A DNA stretch of 43,405 bases from Polysphondylium violaceum. Its lineage: Eukaryota; Evosea; Eumycetozoa; Dictyosteliales; Dictyosteliaceae. The notes beneath the pieces are model-generated. The model did no database searches, was not told the origin of the DNA, and saw only the letters and a program-made list of their open reading frames with translations. Of the stretch, positions 22,211-34,424 are shown one piece after another (the first letter of the stretch is position 1; each line of letters starts with the position of its first letter). The position numbers and the translations under genes were made by a program. Where the stretch lies: NCBI GenBank assembly GCA_000277445.1, contig AJWJ01000158.1, positions 1 to 43,405 of the forward strand, in the 5' to 3' direction.

Positions 22211-23632
22211 TTTTTATTAAAATTTAATTCCAACAATTAAAAACAAAGAACAAATAAAACGTCGATTTCGAATGTATGTAGAAAATTTTAAAAGGAAAAA
22301 AACTATTTGAATGAAAAATAGTTATAATAAAATAAACTATTGATGATGAATACAACAATTATTGTTAATGATTGATAATTGATGGTTGGTAACAGTATGA
22401 TGGGATAGGGTTTAATCAATTGAAAGTTGATGACAGACACACACAAACACACAACAAACAATTAGATAGATTTATTTATATTTATAAAATATCAGACGAC
22501 TACTAATAATAATATAGCTCACACAAATGTATTGTATAGTATTATGATTGATGATGTATTAAAAATTAATGTATAGATTAAAAAAACAAAGAAAAGATTT
22601 TAAAAAATGGTTATACTATTTTTAATATAATAATTAATATTAAATACTTTTTAAAACAAACTAAACCAAATTAATAAATATTGAATCATCTTTTTTGTTT
22701 TTTTTTCCAAATTTATAATCAAATCCCATCCATTTTACTGTTGGTAGCTTTAATGGATGAGGAGAAAGAGGAAGAGAAGGAGTAAAGAGAGATATGTTAA
22801 CTATCTGTAAAAGGATCCTTGAAGGAATTTAACACATTGTGTTTGTCTGTACAAGCATTTTGAATAGCGCTCCATCCAAAAGGGATTCAAAAGGTCAATG
22901 ACATTTCTACATTTTACCCCCACCTTCCAACTACTCTCTTTTTTGTCCTCCTTTTAGAAATGTAATAAAGTATATTTAATATTCTTTTTCAATAATTGTT
23001 CACCCACTTTTAATATTAAAATCATTCTATAGTCTGGTATTTGAATATTAAATATATCGGTGGGTGAGGTGGTGATTTTGTTTGTGGGTAGTTGTTGGTG
23101 TTATCACATTCTAAAATGAAATCATATTGGGGTAGTGTTTGTTATTGTTGTTGGTATTAAACTCCGATAGTCTAAATAAAATTAGAGTGTGTTGTGTCAC
23201 ACACCCAAACAACACAATATTTAAGATTAAATTTATTTATATCATTAGGGGTAATTGTGTGCGATATGAATTCAAAACTTATTACCATCTCTCTTTAATT
23301 AAGGGTGGGATTGATTTTAAACTATATTCATTTACCCCTATTTTTAAGTAACAAGATATAGATCATCCTATTCACCCACTATTTAACATTTGACTTTCAC
23401 TTCTTTTTTAGAATCTTTTAAAAAAAATCATATCTAAAAAAGATCTTTCAGATCAGGAAAAAATAGAAAAAAAAAGTAAAACACACACCACCCACACACA
23501 TTTTTGGTGGGGGAAAAAATAAAAAACAAAGATATATATAAATAAATCTTTTTTTTTTTTTTTTACTTAAAAAAAGCAAAAAAAAATCAATATCACACAT
23601 TTTAAACTGATATTTTATGATAATATTTAGTT
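22211..23632. other. Intergenic, G-box-like blocks
   Basis: Upstream of the 54-residue gene and downstream of NBAS. It holds CA/GT-rich segments at 22437-22458, 23041-23100 and 23481-23500 (ACACACACCACCCACACACA, in reverse a strong GTGTGGGTGGTGTG block) and many A/T homopolymers. No gene is recognised. Confidence 0.5.
23481..23500 (-). promoter_or_regulatory. G-box-like GT-rich element
   Basis: The minus strand reads TGTGTGTGGGTGGTGTGTGT, close to GBF-binding G-boxes of Dictyostelium developmental genes. It lies about 1.3 kb upstream of the 54-residue gene and just 3' of NBAS, so its target is uncertain. Confidence 0.3.
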
Positions 23633-26600
23633 TTAATTGATTTCATTGTTGTTGTTGTCATCATCAACAACATTTGTGCTTATATCAGTTTTAAAGGTTT
23701 CTAAAGCTTTAGATATTACTGCTGCTGCTGTTGTTTGACCAATGTTGTTGCTATTCTTTTTCTTCTCTTCAAACTTTAATAGTCTCTTTAAAAATTTCTC
23801 GAGATAAAGTAAAGAGTGAGTTAGATTACTTTGATTAATGCCCCACCAATATAGAGCAATTGAACTAGATTGGTAATGGTGATGGTTTAAAACGAGTTGA
23901 AGAATATTATACTCAATGCCAGTTAAAATGGAGGAATCGTTACATTTGCATCTATTGTTAACGTTGGTTAAGAACAACATATTCAATAATGGTTTGTAAA
24001 GGGTTGTATTTACAAATTTATATAAACCACCAATTGAAAAGATAAAGTGTAACAATTGTTGATCAACGATAAATTCTTGTTGTTGTTGAGTTTCTTGTTG
24101 TTTCTTTTTCTCTTCGTTTCTATTGAATGAATCAATTTCCAGAGAATTATTTTGAGGAGTTGAGTTGACCAATTTTTGATAAATTTGATTTAAAATGACT
24201 TCATGGACGCTGTTGTAATTCGACAATAAACCAAATTTAAACATAATTGATTCTTTACCAACAGCCGCCATTTGATCGAGTAATTGCTTCTCTTGTTCTT
24301 CAGTCATAGGAGTGGATTTAATTTGGTCGGTTCTAATAGAGATAAAGCTGTTTAAATCTTTGTTATTATTGATAAAAGGTACGAGGGCTTGATAGAGTTT
24401 GAACCAACATTCTGAAAGTTGAATATTTGGTGTTTGAGTCTTCCACATGATCAATAGTTTGCAAAGATATTGTAAATGAGAAAAAGAGTTGCTCTTGCCC
24501 AACAAATCATTAAACAATGGTATCGATTCCAAATGTTCATGATCGTCATTGTTGTTGATGTTTTGGTCATCCTTCCAAATATCATTGATTATTTCTTTGG
24601 TTTTATAAGACTTTAGTAAAGCAGCATCTTTTTCTTTGACCTCTTCGTTGGTGTACATGTTTTCATTTCTGAGAATTTCCAATACTTTCATTCTCTTTTC
24701 AATAGAGTTGCTTTTATCGGTAGAGTAGTCACCCAATAATTTACAAATGCAGTCTTTTAATTGATCTTTATCTTGATAGGTGGCTGATGCAGAAATGGAA
24801 TGGCAAATCTTTTGAATTTGGTCAAGGTGGTCAACGACCTTTTCTTGAACGATTTGTTGGTAGAATACGATAAAGTGGTCCAAAGATTTTGGTGATAAAA
24901 TTCTATAGATTTGATAGATGTTTGCAGGATCCATGTATTGGTTGATACACTTTTTAATCAAAAGCTCAATGATATGATCTTTTTCAGTCTTGTTGAAATT
25001 GTGTTCAATCATTTTCTCGTCATAGTCCATGATCCACTCTCTCTCGACCAAGCCCTCCAATTGCTCTAAAGAGATTAAATGGCTCTCGAGTAGTTGATAA
25101 AATGTAATAGACTCTTGATCAACGTTTCCATTGCTGTTGCACTCCATCAACAAGTCGGCAGTCAATGATATTCTTTGTCTCACAGACAATGTGTCTGACA
25201 ATATCAAATTCTTGTAACAGGTCTCCATATCGACCTCCTCCAATTGTTTTTTGTATTTCAATATAGTGTTGAATATTTCATCGGGACTATTAGCACGCTG
25301 GATCAGGGTTTGGATCATAGCAAGATATATTTTACTAAGAGTGATGTTTTGAATGACATCGTCAGATCTAATACTTTGGAGCAAACTAATGCAATTGCTC
25401 CAGAAATTGATATTCTCTGGCAATATTTGATGCTGTTCAATTGGATTCAAGTGATGGTCGCTGTCGATGAGCTGCTTGAAATCCAGAGAGGACTTATTCT
25501 TTATCAAGAGTTCAAGTAGTTTCTTTTTGTTGTTATTTACAGTGGAGCTATTAGAGTTGAGATGGTTTAAAATTGAATAGTAGTAGATAAACTTGTGGTA
25601 GTCTGAGGAATTGATGGACTGATAACAAGATTCAATCAGTGACAAGCAGTTTGGTGTATCCAAAAGCAATTGGAAATCTTGTTGATTTAGCAAGAGTATG
25701 GGTTTCGATGGATTGTCAAACAATTGCCATTCAATGTGTTTAATCAATACCTGATCAATAGTGATAGAGTATCTCTTTGCCATAGAGATTGAAGTTTGTA
25801 GTGATTTAAGTTGATTGGATTTGGCAAATGAAAAAATAGTATCCAATTTATATTGATGGTCAGATTTAAATTTACCAAAATCAACAAATGTGTCAATTTC
25901 CGACAACTCTTTGGCTTGGATAGAGTCTACCATAGAGTTGTAGTATTTGGATACATATTTGTCTTTGTCTAAATTATTATTTCCATCATTTGATTTCTTT
26001 AATTGTTGGGCCAATGTAATTATATTTTCAATAGATTGTGAAAATATTAAAGAACCATCACTACCACTGTTATTTAATAAATAAGATAATGAAAAGAAAT
26101 AACAAGCTAATCTCGTACATCTTTCTTGACTTGATTCTTCACCGACTTTGGAGCAAAGTTCAATCCATTGGTCAAATATTTTGGAAGATTGGCTTTCGTC
26201 CAAAGAAAACAGGTATGATAACGTTGATTTCATATCACCTTGTTTAAAAGTAAGACTCGAGAGCTCTTGAATTAAATTTAAATCTTGTTTATCAAATATT
26301 TGATTTGATCTAAATAATAATTGATCCCTAATTAATCTCTGTTCATCTTGGTCTTGATCATCAACATCATTAAACAACACAGAGACAAATGACTCTCTAG
26401 ATTCGATAAATGGTGGCTCCAATACTATTGGTCGACTGCTGTCGTCATTATTACTATTATCGCCTTTCTTTAATAATTCCAATTGTTTATAATTTGACAA
26501 CAGATTTGAAAGTTGATCAAAATCACAATCTAGAATGGCAAATGACAATAGTTCTAATCTGGCGTCAATGTCGTTGAATTGGCTAGTGAGCGCTAGTTTT

Positions 26601-29600
26601 GAACACAATTTCCAAGATTCATTAAATGGTCTATTTTTTATCAACTCTTGACAAATCTTGAAAGAAAGATTATAGTTCTTTTTCTCTAAAGCAAAGTTAC
26701 CCAATATTGACAAGACATACACCCTGTCTGACACTTGTACTTTATTTCCCCAATCGGTGAGCAACTCTGATATCTTGCATATGTTTTCAATATCAATGTA
26801 CGATTGTGGATTGTATTGCAAGAGGAGTTGAATAATCTCGAATCTACCCTCAACACTACCACCAGCTGGATCGTTACCGCCCAAGCTATTGCTTGTATTG
26901 ATTTCAAATTCATGTTCAGCCAAGAGAGACGAGGATTTGGGTGATAATGTCGAGTTGGCATTACTAGATTGTTTGTCGAGGATGAGTCTGATTTGGACGG
27001 GTAGTTTGGGAAATTGGAAATTAGAGTACAACAAATCTACTGCTTTAATCAAATTTAATTCACGGATAATCTTTCTCGTTGGTGGATTGAAGAGCTCCAA
27101 ACAAATCTTGGCGTCCTCCAAGTTTTTGGTGTGGCCATAGGACGAGGACGAATTGAATATCTCTCTGGCGGCACCCAACAACAATGATTCAATTCTTTCT
27201 GGCGATCCACAACTGCCAAGATACTCTTGGGCCAAATAGAATTTGGTTTCCGACAAGAGATTCTTGACGAAGAGATAATAGACTTGAGTGTCCATGGTGG
27301 AGTGGAACAAAAGTCTTTTCACATCCAACAAATCACCCAAAGAAGACTTCCATTGTTTGGATGTAAACTTTTGTCGTTTGGCATACTTGAAAAACGAATT
27401 TAATATATTAATCATTTCATCGTTGGTTGTTGATTTGGTCTGGGTGTGTTGTTGGAAATAGGATATGGGCTTTTCCAATTGATATTTCAAGAGGATTTGA
27501 TTGGCCTCCACGCACTGTTTGTAAAAATCTTTTTTATCAAATAGATCACTGTCCTCGACACTGCTTCTGCAAGGGAGGACGTTATTCAATATGTCCAACA
27601 TGATTTGAATGTTGTTTTGATTGATGACTGCTTTTTCAATACTATTTAAGCCAATTTCGAGCAAAAGACGTTGATTGAAATCTTGGTTCAAGTAATCGTA
27701 TAAAAAGCTCTTGACTAACTCCAATCCATTGCCGTCGGTTTGCTTTGACTTGGCTTCAAAGAATTGCACGAGTAATTGATTAATCTCGACTTTTCTCGAC
27801 ATGACCAACTGATAGATGTTTGAGTCTTTGACATCGTGCAACAGTAATTCCAGTCTCTGCAACTCGTTGCAAGATTGATAGTGTTCTAAAGAGATGTCAA
27901 TCATGTTGGAATCGTATACAATGGAGTTTAGATTCTTCAATTCCTTTTGAATGGTTTGCAATCCATCTACATTCTTTTCAATGCCAATGTTGACCAACAA
28001 CAATGAATGGTCAATTTGTCCACTCTTTTTATCGATTTCCTGTGCTCTGTTGATATACCATTTGGTGATTCTATTGGAATTGATGACAGATGGCTGCTGA
28101 TTACCATTGGTGAATAAACTGGTAGACTTTATATTATAATCGATCGAGTATAAATCAATTTCATGGTTATTTGGATCCTTGTCTTTGTCACCACGTATGT
28201 CTTCGTATTCTTGATGGATCATGGATTTCAAATAGATACTATTCAAACGTTGGTTATAGTCTAATCCCAACACGTTGTCATAGATTTCCTTGGACTGTGA
28301 CCAATCTTCTTCAAATGATTTCTTTTGACTCCACATATTCAATTGATCGGGCAACAATGATTTAAATGTATTTGGAGATGTAGTCTCTGGGATGGACGAC
28401 AGAATATCTAATCTAAATGGTAATATAAGTTTACCATAATAGGTGAACAATATTTCGACGGCCTTAAAATATTCCAAACTTGCATATTCCATGGCCGCCG
28501 AAATAAGATTACAATCTCTAAAATACAAAAACTCTTTGGCATCATAATCACTACCATAGATCTCTTGATAAGTTTTTAATCTATTTAAATAATTTATAAT
28601 TATATTTCTTTGTAATATAATTATTTTATTCTCTCTATATATGGTAATAGTAAGTAGTATTAGTATTTTTAAATCTAAATTTTTAGATATAAAGTAGATC
28701 TAAATCTAAAGATATAGAACTATAGATATATCTTACTTTAACTTTTCAATTGAATTTGAAGATTGAATTAAAGTGGATGTTTTATCCAAGGCAAATTGAA
28801 GGAGAAGTTTGGTTGAATCAAAATTTAATGGAACTCTGATGTGTGAGGACCAAAGTACCCAATTTATATCTTGAACTTTTGACAAGAATAAATGAATAGA
28901 TTCTTGACTAACCAACTGACGAATCCATCTTTTTTGATGAACCAAATCTTTATCCAATCCATAGTGTTCGGCAATCAACAATGCATTACCATACTCTTTT
29001 TGCGATACCTTTGTTTTAAACAATTGTTCTGGTGTAGTTGATTGAAACTTTACTATTCTTCTAATAAAATGTGGCTCCTCTTCCTCTTGTTTCAATTGTT
29101 GTTGTTGTTGTTGTTGTTCTTGACTCTTTTTCTTTTTATTTCCCATTGAAAAGAAACTACCAAACTTTCTTTTATTACCTACGGCTGCTGTTGTGAGCTC
29201 ATTACTGTTGCTGCTGCTACCTGCATTATGATTGATTGTAAAATGGAATGGATCTTCATCATTGTCATCAGTGACGTCACCTCCGTTGAAATAACGGAGT
29301 ATGGAGCGATACTTTTGTGAGAGGGGTCGCTTGAGGGATTGGAGAAACTCTTTGTATCCCACAGATGTTTGCTCCTCTTGTTGCACGGTACACGAGGTTT
29401 CCAAAATAAAGAAACGGCCATTATGGGCACTAGTGAGTATGGGCGGCTGGGAGGAGGACACCATCTCGGGGTCGTGGAGCAATGAGTTTTGACGCTCCTG
29501 GACAGAGTATATGCAAAACTGGCCCAATCGATTCACCATGATAATCTCGTTGTCTGACCACCACGACACATCAATCACCATCTTTTGATAGGCCATATCC

Positions 29601-31300
29601 TTTTCTTTGGATGCAGCACTACTGCCACCACCGCTGCCACTGGCCTCTCCATTCCCAGGTACGTTTCTTGCAAATGTACTGGTGAAATTAAGTGGACTAA
29701 AGGTTTCCCACACGGGGGCCAAGTCCAACGACGACCACGCAAGGATTGGCTTAAACGAAGTGTCTTGGTCTGCGGGTGTGTTCCATAGCGATATGGTGCC
29801 ATTGAGATCGAGCGACAGCAGCTGTGTGCCGTTGTTGGAAAAGACAACCTTGTGCAACACAACCGACGACAAATAGTTGCCGAGGATCGAAAACTTTAAT
29901 CTCTGTATAAAGGATGGCTGAGGCACCTGTTGTTGCTGCTGTTGCTGCTCGCTCACACTCTGATCAATGTCTTTAAGATTAGGGTTAATGGGATTCAGTA
30001 GCGTGTAAAAGGGCTCTTGATCAGACAGCTTCCAAAACGATACATAGGCCTTTAATCCTCTCTTTGATTTTCTGTTTCCTCCGATAGCCAGTATATCGTT
30101 ACTAGGCGAATACACCATGCAACCCACCGAATGATGCACCTGTTTAAAGAGTGGTGTTGTAGGATTCATTGGCTGACATCCATTGTTGAATCTATTGCTA
30201 TCATCATTACTATTGTTTGCACTAAACGAATGTATTGAAAACGATTGATTATCAATGGGGATATGAAATCTTCTCAATATCATATCATATCCTAATATTA
30301 ACAACTCATAACTACATTGTATTATATGATGAGGATTAGTATATGTCAATAACATTATATACACTATACTATACATACCATTTCTGATTATTTATATCTA
30401 AATCACAATAGGCATTACGAATAGATAGATCAGCAATACCATCGTTGGGGTTTAATCCAATCATTTTAGGTGAAAGGATGTGTAATGTTTGTTCATCTTC
30501 AATAGAAATAATGTAAATAGTACATCCACTGGTAGAGAATGCCAATATTAAATTATCTGGACTAAAACACATTCTTTGCCATTGTGCTTCTTTATCATTT
30601 TGTATATCTACGATTATGAATGACTATGATTAGATATCTATTCGTTATCTACACTACTATATACATACAATTCCATCGTTTTTGTATAGTTGAAAAGTTG
30701 TCATTTAAACTTCTGAAATTAATGGTTGTGTTCTCTGTCGATGCCAAGATGGATCCATCATAGCTTGATAGTAATTTAGAGGTTGGTTGATTTATATTGT
30801 GATTGTGTAATGGTGAAAGATTACTTTGTCTAGTGGATTGCTGACCTATGTTTCTGTATAATGTAAGGGGAAACTTTAAAAACTGGGTCGAATAATGAAT
30901 CATTTGATTTAATATTCCTGTATTGTTGTTTATCATCATTACATTGGTTAGTTTACAATATACACATCCCTATACACACGATATTACTCTTTTGATTTAA
31001 TTTTAATTCTTTTTCATTGTCATCGTTTGAATCATTTTGAGTATCTATCCACTCTGGTTCCAAGAACCACAGTGTATAGAGAATCTTGTTCTTCTTTGCA
31101 TGCTGTGTAGACAATTGTTTTAAACTTTTATTTAAAGGTGTATCTTGATCCAATTCCTTATCTTGATAATAATGTTCTTCTTCTTCTTCTTGTTCCTGTT
31201 GTTTGAATTCATTTTGTTGCTTATTTTGTGATGATGACGATGACGATGATTGCTCGCTCTCAATCTCATCATCGTCTATGATTTTATCACCATCTTCCAT
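23633..31300 (-). CDS. nbas: NBAS (NAG), Dsl1/NRZ tethering-complex subunit with Sec39 domain
   Basis: NBAS joins ZW10 and RINT1 in the NRZ complex that tethers Golgi-derived vesicles at the ER, and in animals also helps nonsense-mediated decay. The model has five exons: 31300-30988, 30917-30669, 30607-30379, 30311-28737 and 28580-23633, all in phase, encoding 2,437 residues (human 2,371). An acidic Ser/Gln/Glu N-terminus precedes YTLWFLEPEW. The NBAS beta-propeller follows: QWQRMCFSPD, CYELLILGYD, YSPSNDILAIGG, VSWWSDNEI. Then comes FQSTTPEQLFKTKVSQKEYG, a signature of the start of the helical region, and LIAEHYGLDKDLVHQKRW. Exon 5 opens with KTYQEIYGSDYDAKEF and AVEILFTYYGKLILPFR, the Sec39 start, and continues as an alpha-solenoid to the end. 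Asn-rich inserts and a short Gln run (about 29093-29118) are local. No disruption was found. The separate open frames seen here are exons of one gene. Confidence 0.9.
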
Positions 31301-31780
31301 GATATATATCTCTATTTACAAATACACATTTGAACTTGAAAACTTTGTATTTTTTTTTTTTTTTTATTTTTGTTTTTTTCATTTCGCAAAAATTCATGAT
31401 GACGATCATTTATTATTATGATAAGTAAGGATCATGGATTACTCGTATATCTAGTAGTAGTAATACTAGATATACGTATTGCATGACTGCAAAGATGGCC
31501 ATTCAATAAGATTAAGATTACTACTTCAATAGTGGAATACTAAATTAAATGATATATAAGTACTAAGAACAATATCAAAAGTTGCTTCAACCTCACCATT
31601 ATGTGTAGCTGGCCAGCTCTGCACATTATACTCTTATTTGGTGGTTGGACCCTTACACCAAAATAAAGATATTTAATTAAATAAATTTTAAAAAAAAAAA
31701 AAAAAAGAGGACTCAAAGAAAGTTCGAAGGTCTGACATTTAATGACAGATTCATAGACGCACACGCGACAACGATAGAGA
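31301..31780. other. Divergent intergenic region, NBAS / DLH
   Basis: Holds promoters for NBAS (minus) and the dienelactone-hydrolase-like gene (plus), poly-T near 31350-31370, poly-A near 31688-31704 and a strong hairpin at 31444-31476. No gene is seen. Confidence 0.55.
31444..31476. repeat. 13-base perfect inverted repeat, 7-base loop
   Basis: Arms CGTATATCTAGTA and TACTAGATATACG flank the loop GTAGTAA. It lies about 145 bases upstream of NBAS and 305 bases upstream of the next gene. It could be a dimeric binding site, a structured RNA element or the stump of a small inverted-repeat transposon. There is no sign of a target-site duplication. Confidence 0.9.
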
Positions 31781-32554
31781 ATGGCATTAAATAGTGGATA
31801 CATTGATATTAAAATCAACGATTTAGAATGTGACTGCTATGTCACCAGACCCAAGGACACCAGCAAGCCTTTGCCCATCGTTATCTGTCTGATGGACATC
31901 TTTGGTTTGAGACCAGCTATGGAGTATTTGGGACAAAAGATTGCCCAACAAGGCTACTTTGTCATCCAACCAAACTTGTTTTACCGTAGTGCTCGATCAC
32001 CTATCATCGAAAAACTTGAGTTGCTCGGCAACAAGGACACCATCGGTGAAGCCAGTTGCACCGTCAGAGGTTTCTCTGCAAAGTGCGACAAAAACGAAGT
32101 GTTGTCTGATCTCAGAGCCATCATGGACCACCTCGCCGCCTCTGCAACCTACTCGTCCATCACCGTTGCCGACAAAGTCGGTCTTGTCGGCTTTTGTTTT
32201 GGTGGTGGCTTGGCAATGAGAGCCGCCAACGAGTTTTCAGAGGTAAAAGCTGCAGCTTCAATCCACTCAGGTCGTCTTGCACTTCCAGACGTCGCAGACT
32301 CACCCTACCATTTCATCAACAACATCAAAGCCACCCTTTATTTCGGTCACGCAGAAAACGATGCCTCTATTCCTCTTGACCAAATCGAATTGTTAAACAA
32401 AACCCTCTCTGACGCTAAAATCAACTATTCCTCTGAAATCTACACTGGCTGCGAACATGGCTGGACCATGAATGACTTATACAAATACAACAAAGAAGGT
32501 ACCGATAAAGTATTACTTAGATTAAGTGAATTATTTTCATCAAACTTGCAATAA
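31781..32554 (+). CDS. Dienelactone hydrolase family protein
   Basis: A 257-residue single-exon alpha/beta hydrolase of the dienelactone hydrolase family, which opens lactones such as carboxymethylenebutenolide in bacteria; eukaryotic members have varied or unknown substrates. The Cys nucleophile is C139 in VGFCFGGG, the acid D194 in HAENDASIP, and the histidine H226 in CEHGW, so the triad is complete. The MDIFGL motif near residue 40 has Asp where bacterial enzymes have the regulatory Glu of QEIFG. No signal peptide, so it is probably cytosolic. Codons are GC-richer than the surroundings, suggesting good expression. The last 20 codons return to AT-rich use. Confidence 0.9.
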   Translation: MALNSGYIDIKINDLECDCYVTRPKDTSKPLPIVICLMDIFGLRPAMEYLGQKIAQQGYFVIQPNLFYRSARSPIIEKLELLGNKDTIGEASCTVRGFSAKCDKNEVLSDLRAIMDHLAASATYSSITVADKVGLVGFCFGGGLAMRAANEFSEVKAAASIHSGRLALPDVADSPYHFINNIKATLYFGHAENDASIPLDQIELLNKTLSDAKINYSSEIYTGCEHGWTMNDLYKYNKEGTDKVLLRLSELFSSNLQ

Positions 32555-32754
32555 ATCTTCTGATCTTGTAATAATTTTGAAAAATAAAAATAAAAATCGA
32601 ATCTCGATTTTCGCCTTTTTTTTAAGATTTTTCTATTGTGAATTTTTTTAGCATACTTTTGTGCAGCAAAATAGACAAGTTTAATGTCACAAGAAACTTT
32701 TGTCGTTTAAATCAGTCCTCTTAGTAATTTTTTTATCTTTTTGATGATAATAAC

Positions 32755-33081
32755 ATGTTAACCACAAAAGACTTATTAGACATGGTGCTTGGAATTCCAT
32801 ATCATCCAAATATGACTGGTATTGTGATAGGGATATCATTTGTTATTATGTTTCCTTTATTTCTCAGAGTATTTGGTTTCAAATCTGAAGGGATCACTCG
32901 TGGAAGTGGAGCTGCAAAAGCGATGTCTCGTTTACCAAGACCAGTGGTTTCTAAAGCACAATCTGTTGGCGCAATTGGAATTATTAAATCTCCTGGTGGT
33001 ATTCTTGTCATCATTTGTGGTCTAGCTCTGGGCTATGGCACAAAGGTTTTGATTGAAACTTTATTTAAACAAGACATTTAA
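32755..33081 (+). CDS. ISG12/IFI6-like small membrane protein 1
   Basis: A 108-residue, single-exon protein, the first of three tandem genes of one family. After a hydrophobic segment (TGIVIGISFVIMFPLFLRVFG), the core reads FKSEGITRGSGAAKAMSRLP and then SKAQSVGAIGI, followed by a second hydrophobic segment. This matches the Ifi-6-16 (ISG12) motif GFxxxGIxxGSxAAxxM...QSxGAxG. Animal members are small mitochondrial or ER membrane proteins linked to apoptosis and innate immunity. It lacks the N-terminal amphipathic arm of its two neighbours and is the most diverged of the three. Confidence 0.7.
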   Translation: MLTTKDLLDMVLGIPYHPNMTGIVIGISFVIMFPLFLRVFGFKSEGITRGSGAAKAMSRLPRPVVSKAQSVGAIGIIKSPGGILVIICGLALGYGTKVLIETLFKQDI

Positions 33082-33268
33082 CAATCATACCAAACCACAC
33101 CTCAAATCATTCACATCCTCAATTTAATTTATTTAAATCGTTACTTATAAACTCTAAATACATTATCTCAATTATTTTTCCGCTTTTCTCTTATATCACA
33201 AAATGAGGTTTTTTTTTTTTTATTTTTATTTTTGATCAACAATTGACACCTATCAAAACATATCGGAA

Positions 33269-33709
33269 ATGCAAGAACATGAAACAAAGTCAAAGAGCAA
33301 GTTAGAAGATGCGAAAAATTTGGTAAAAAATGTGGTAGATAAATGTAAACAAAATCCAAATTATACAGGTACTGCTACAGGTCTTAGTGCTAGTTTCGGC
33401 ACTATAATAGTCGTTCCTTCACTCCTTCAAGGAATTGGTTTTACTACTACTGGTATCCTTTCTGGTAGCTGGGCCGCAAGTGCAATGGCATATTTACCTG
33501 TAAGTTTAGTTGCTACTGGACAATCAATCGGTGCTCTAGGTACTATTTTTAGTGCTGTTAGTGGTACTCCAATTATAATTAGTATTTTAGCTTTTGGGGG
33601 TGCCTTTGGACTCGCTACTAAACTTAAAATTGATAGAGTAAACAAAAAAGAGCAAGAAAACAAACTTAATAATCAATTCTCTCGTAAAACTATCAAAAGC
33701 AAGTTATAA
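33269..33709 (+). CDS. ISG12/IFI6-like small membrane protein 2
   Basis: A 146-residue protein. The N-terminal 35 residues are charged and helical (SKSKLEDAKNLVKNVVDKCK), followed by NPNYTGTATG, and the ISG12 core GIGFTTTGILSGSWAASAMA, then ATGQSIGALGTI. Two or three Gly/Ala-rich hydrophobic segments and a basic C-terminal tail (TKLKIDRVNKKEQE, ending KTIKSKL) follow. The arrangement with the third gene (NPNYTG/HPKYTG, GQSIGALGTI/AQSVGALGTI) shows recent common origin. The gap to the preceding copy is 187 bases and to the next 310 bases. Confidence 0.78.
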   Translation: MQEHETKSKSKLEDAKNLVKNVVDKCKQNPNYTGTATGLSASFGTIIVVPSLLQGIGFTTTGILSGSWAASAMAYLPVSLVATGQSIGALGTIFSAVSGTPIIISILAFGGAFGLATKLKIDRVNKKEQENKLNNQFSRKTIKSKL

Positions 33710-34019
33710 TACCATTGATGCATGTATTTTACTCTAGTAAACCCGCAATCCTAGGTTTACACAGCCTCAGGGAAAATAAACAAACTATTCTTGAGGTTTC
33801 TTTCCCCATATTTACAATATTCTAGTTGAGAAATAATAAAAAGAAATTAACCATAATAAGAAAAGAATTGATTTATTTTCATCACTACATTGCTCTTTCT
33901 TATCCATTTCATTGTTACCACACACTGTTGAAATCGACCCACATCTTATTTTTTTTTTTTTTTTCTTTTTTTTTTTTATACCCAATCCAATCATATACAT
34001 ATATAGAGAAAATAAAAAA

Positions 34020-34424
34020 ATGAGTGAAAGAATGAAAACAATATCAAATACCTATTTTCAAAATGCCAAAGATTTGGCATATACAGGTGCATCTAAATGT
34101 AAACAGACAATGAAAAATCATCCAAAGTATACTGGTGCTGTTGTGGGTACTGCTGCTGCTGCTGGTGTTATAGTAACACTTCCTATAGCTCTTGGGGCTG
34201 TGGGATTTGGTGCTGCTGGCATTGCTTCTGGTAGTTTGGCTGCAGGTGCAATGGCCAATTTACCTGTCGGTGTTATTGCTGTTGCACAATCAGTTGGTGC
34301 TCTAGGTACTATTGCTGGTGCTGTTGGTGGTACTACATGTGCCGCTATTAGTGCTGGTTTTGGTGCTGCTACTGGTATGATTGCTTCTAAAATAATTGAC
34401 AATTCCAATAAAACAGAAGAGTAA
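34020..34424 (+). CDS. ISG12/IFI6-like small membrane protein 3
   Basis: A 134-residue protein. The first ATG after the oligo-T/A leader, at 34020, is chosen; an upstream in-frame ATG would add a Phe-run encoded by poly-T and is unlikely. An N-terminal helical arm (AKDLAYTGASKCKQTMKNHP) precedes KYTGAVVG, then Gly/Ala-rich membrane segments with the ISG12 core AVGFGAAGIASGSLAAGAMA and AQSVGALGTIAGAVGG. The tail is short and acidic (NKTEE). It is the closest of the three to the animal consensus. Confidence 0.82.
   Translation: MSERMKTISNTYFQNAKDLAYTGASKCKQTMKNHPKYTGAVVGTAAAAGVIVTLPIALGAVGFGAAGIASGSLAAGAMANLPVGVIAVAQSVGALGTIAGAVGGTTCAAISAGFGAATGMIASKIIDNSNKTEE

Noticed and set aside
33912-34019. 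N-terminal extension of the third ISG12-like gene
   Set aside because: It is a run of Phe encoded by the poly-T leader; the ATG at 34020 aligns with the neighbouring gene's start.
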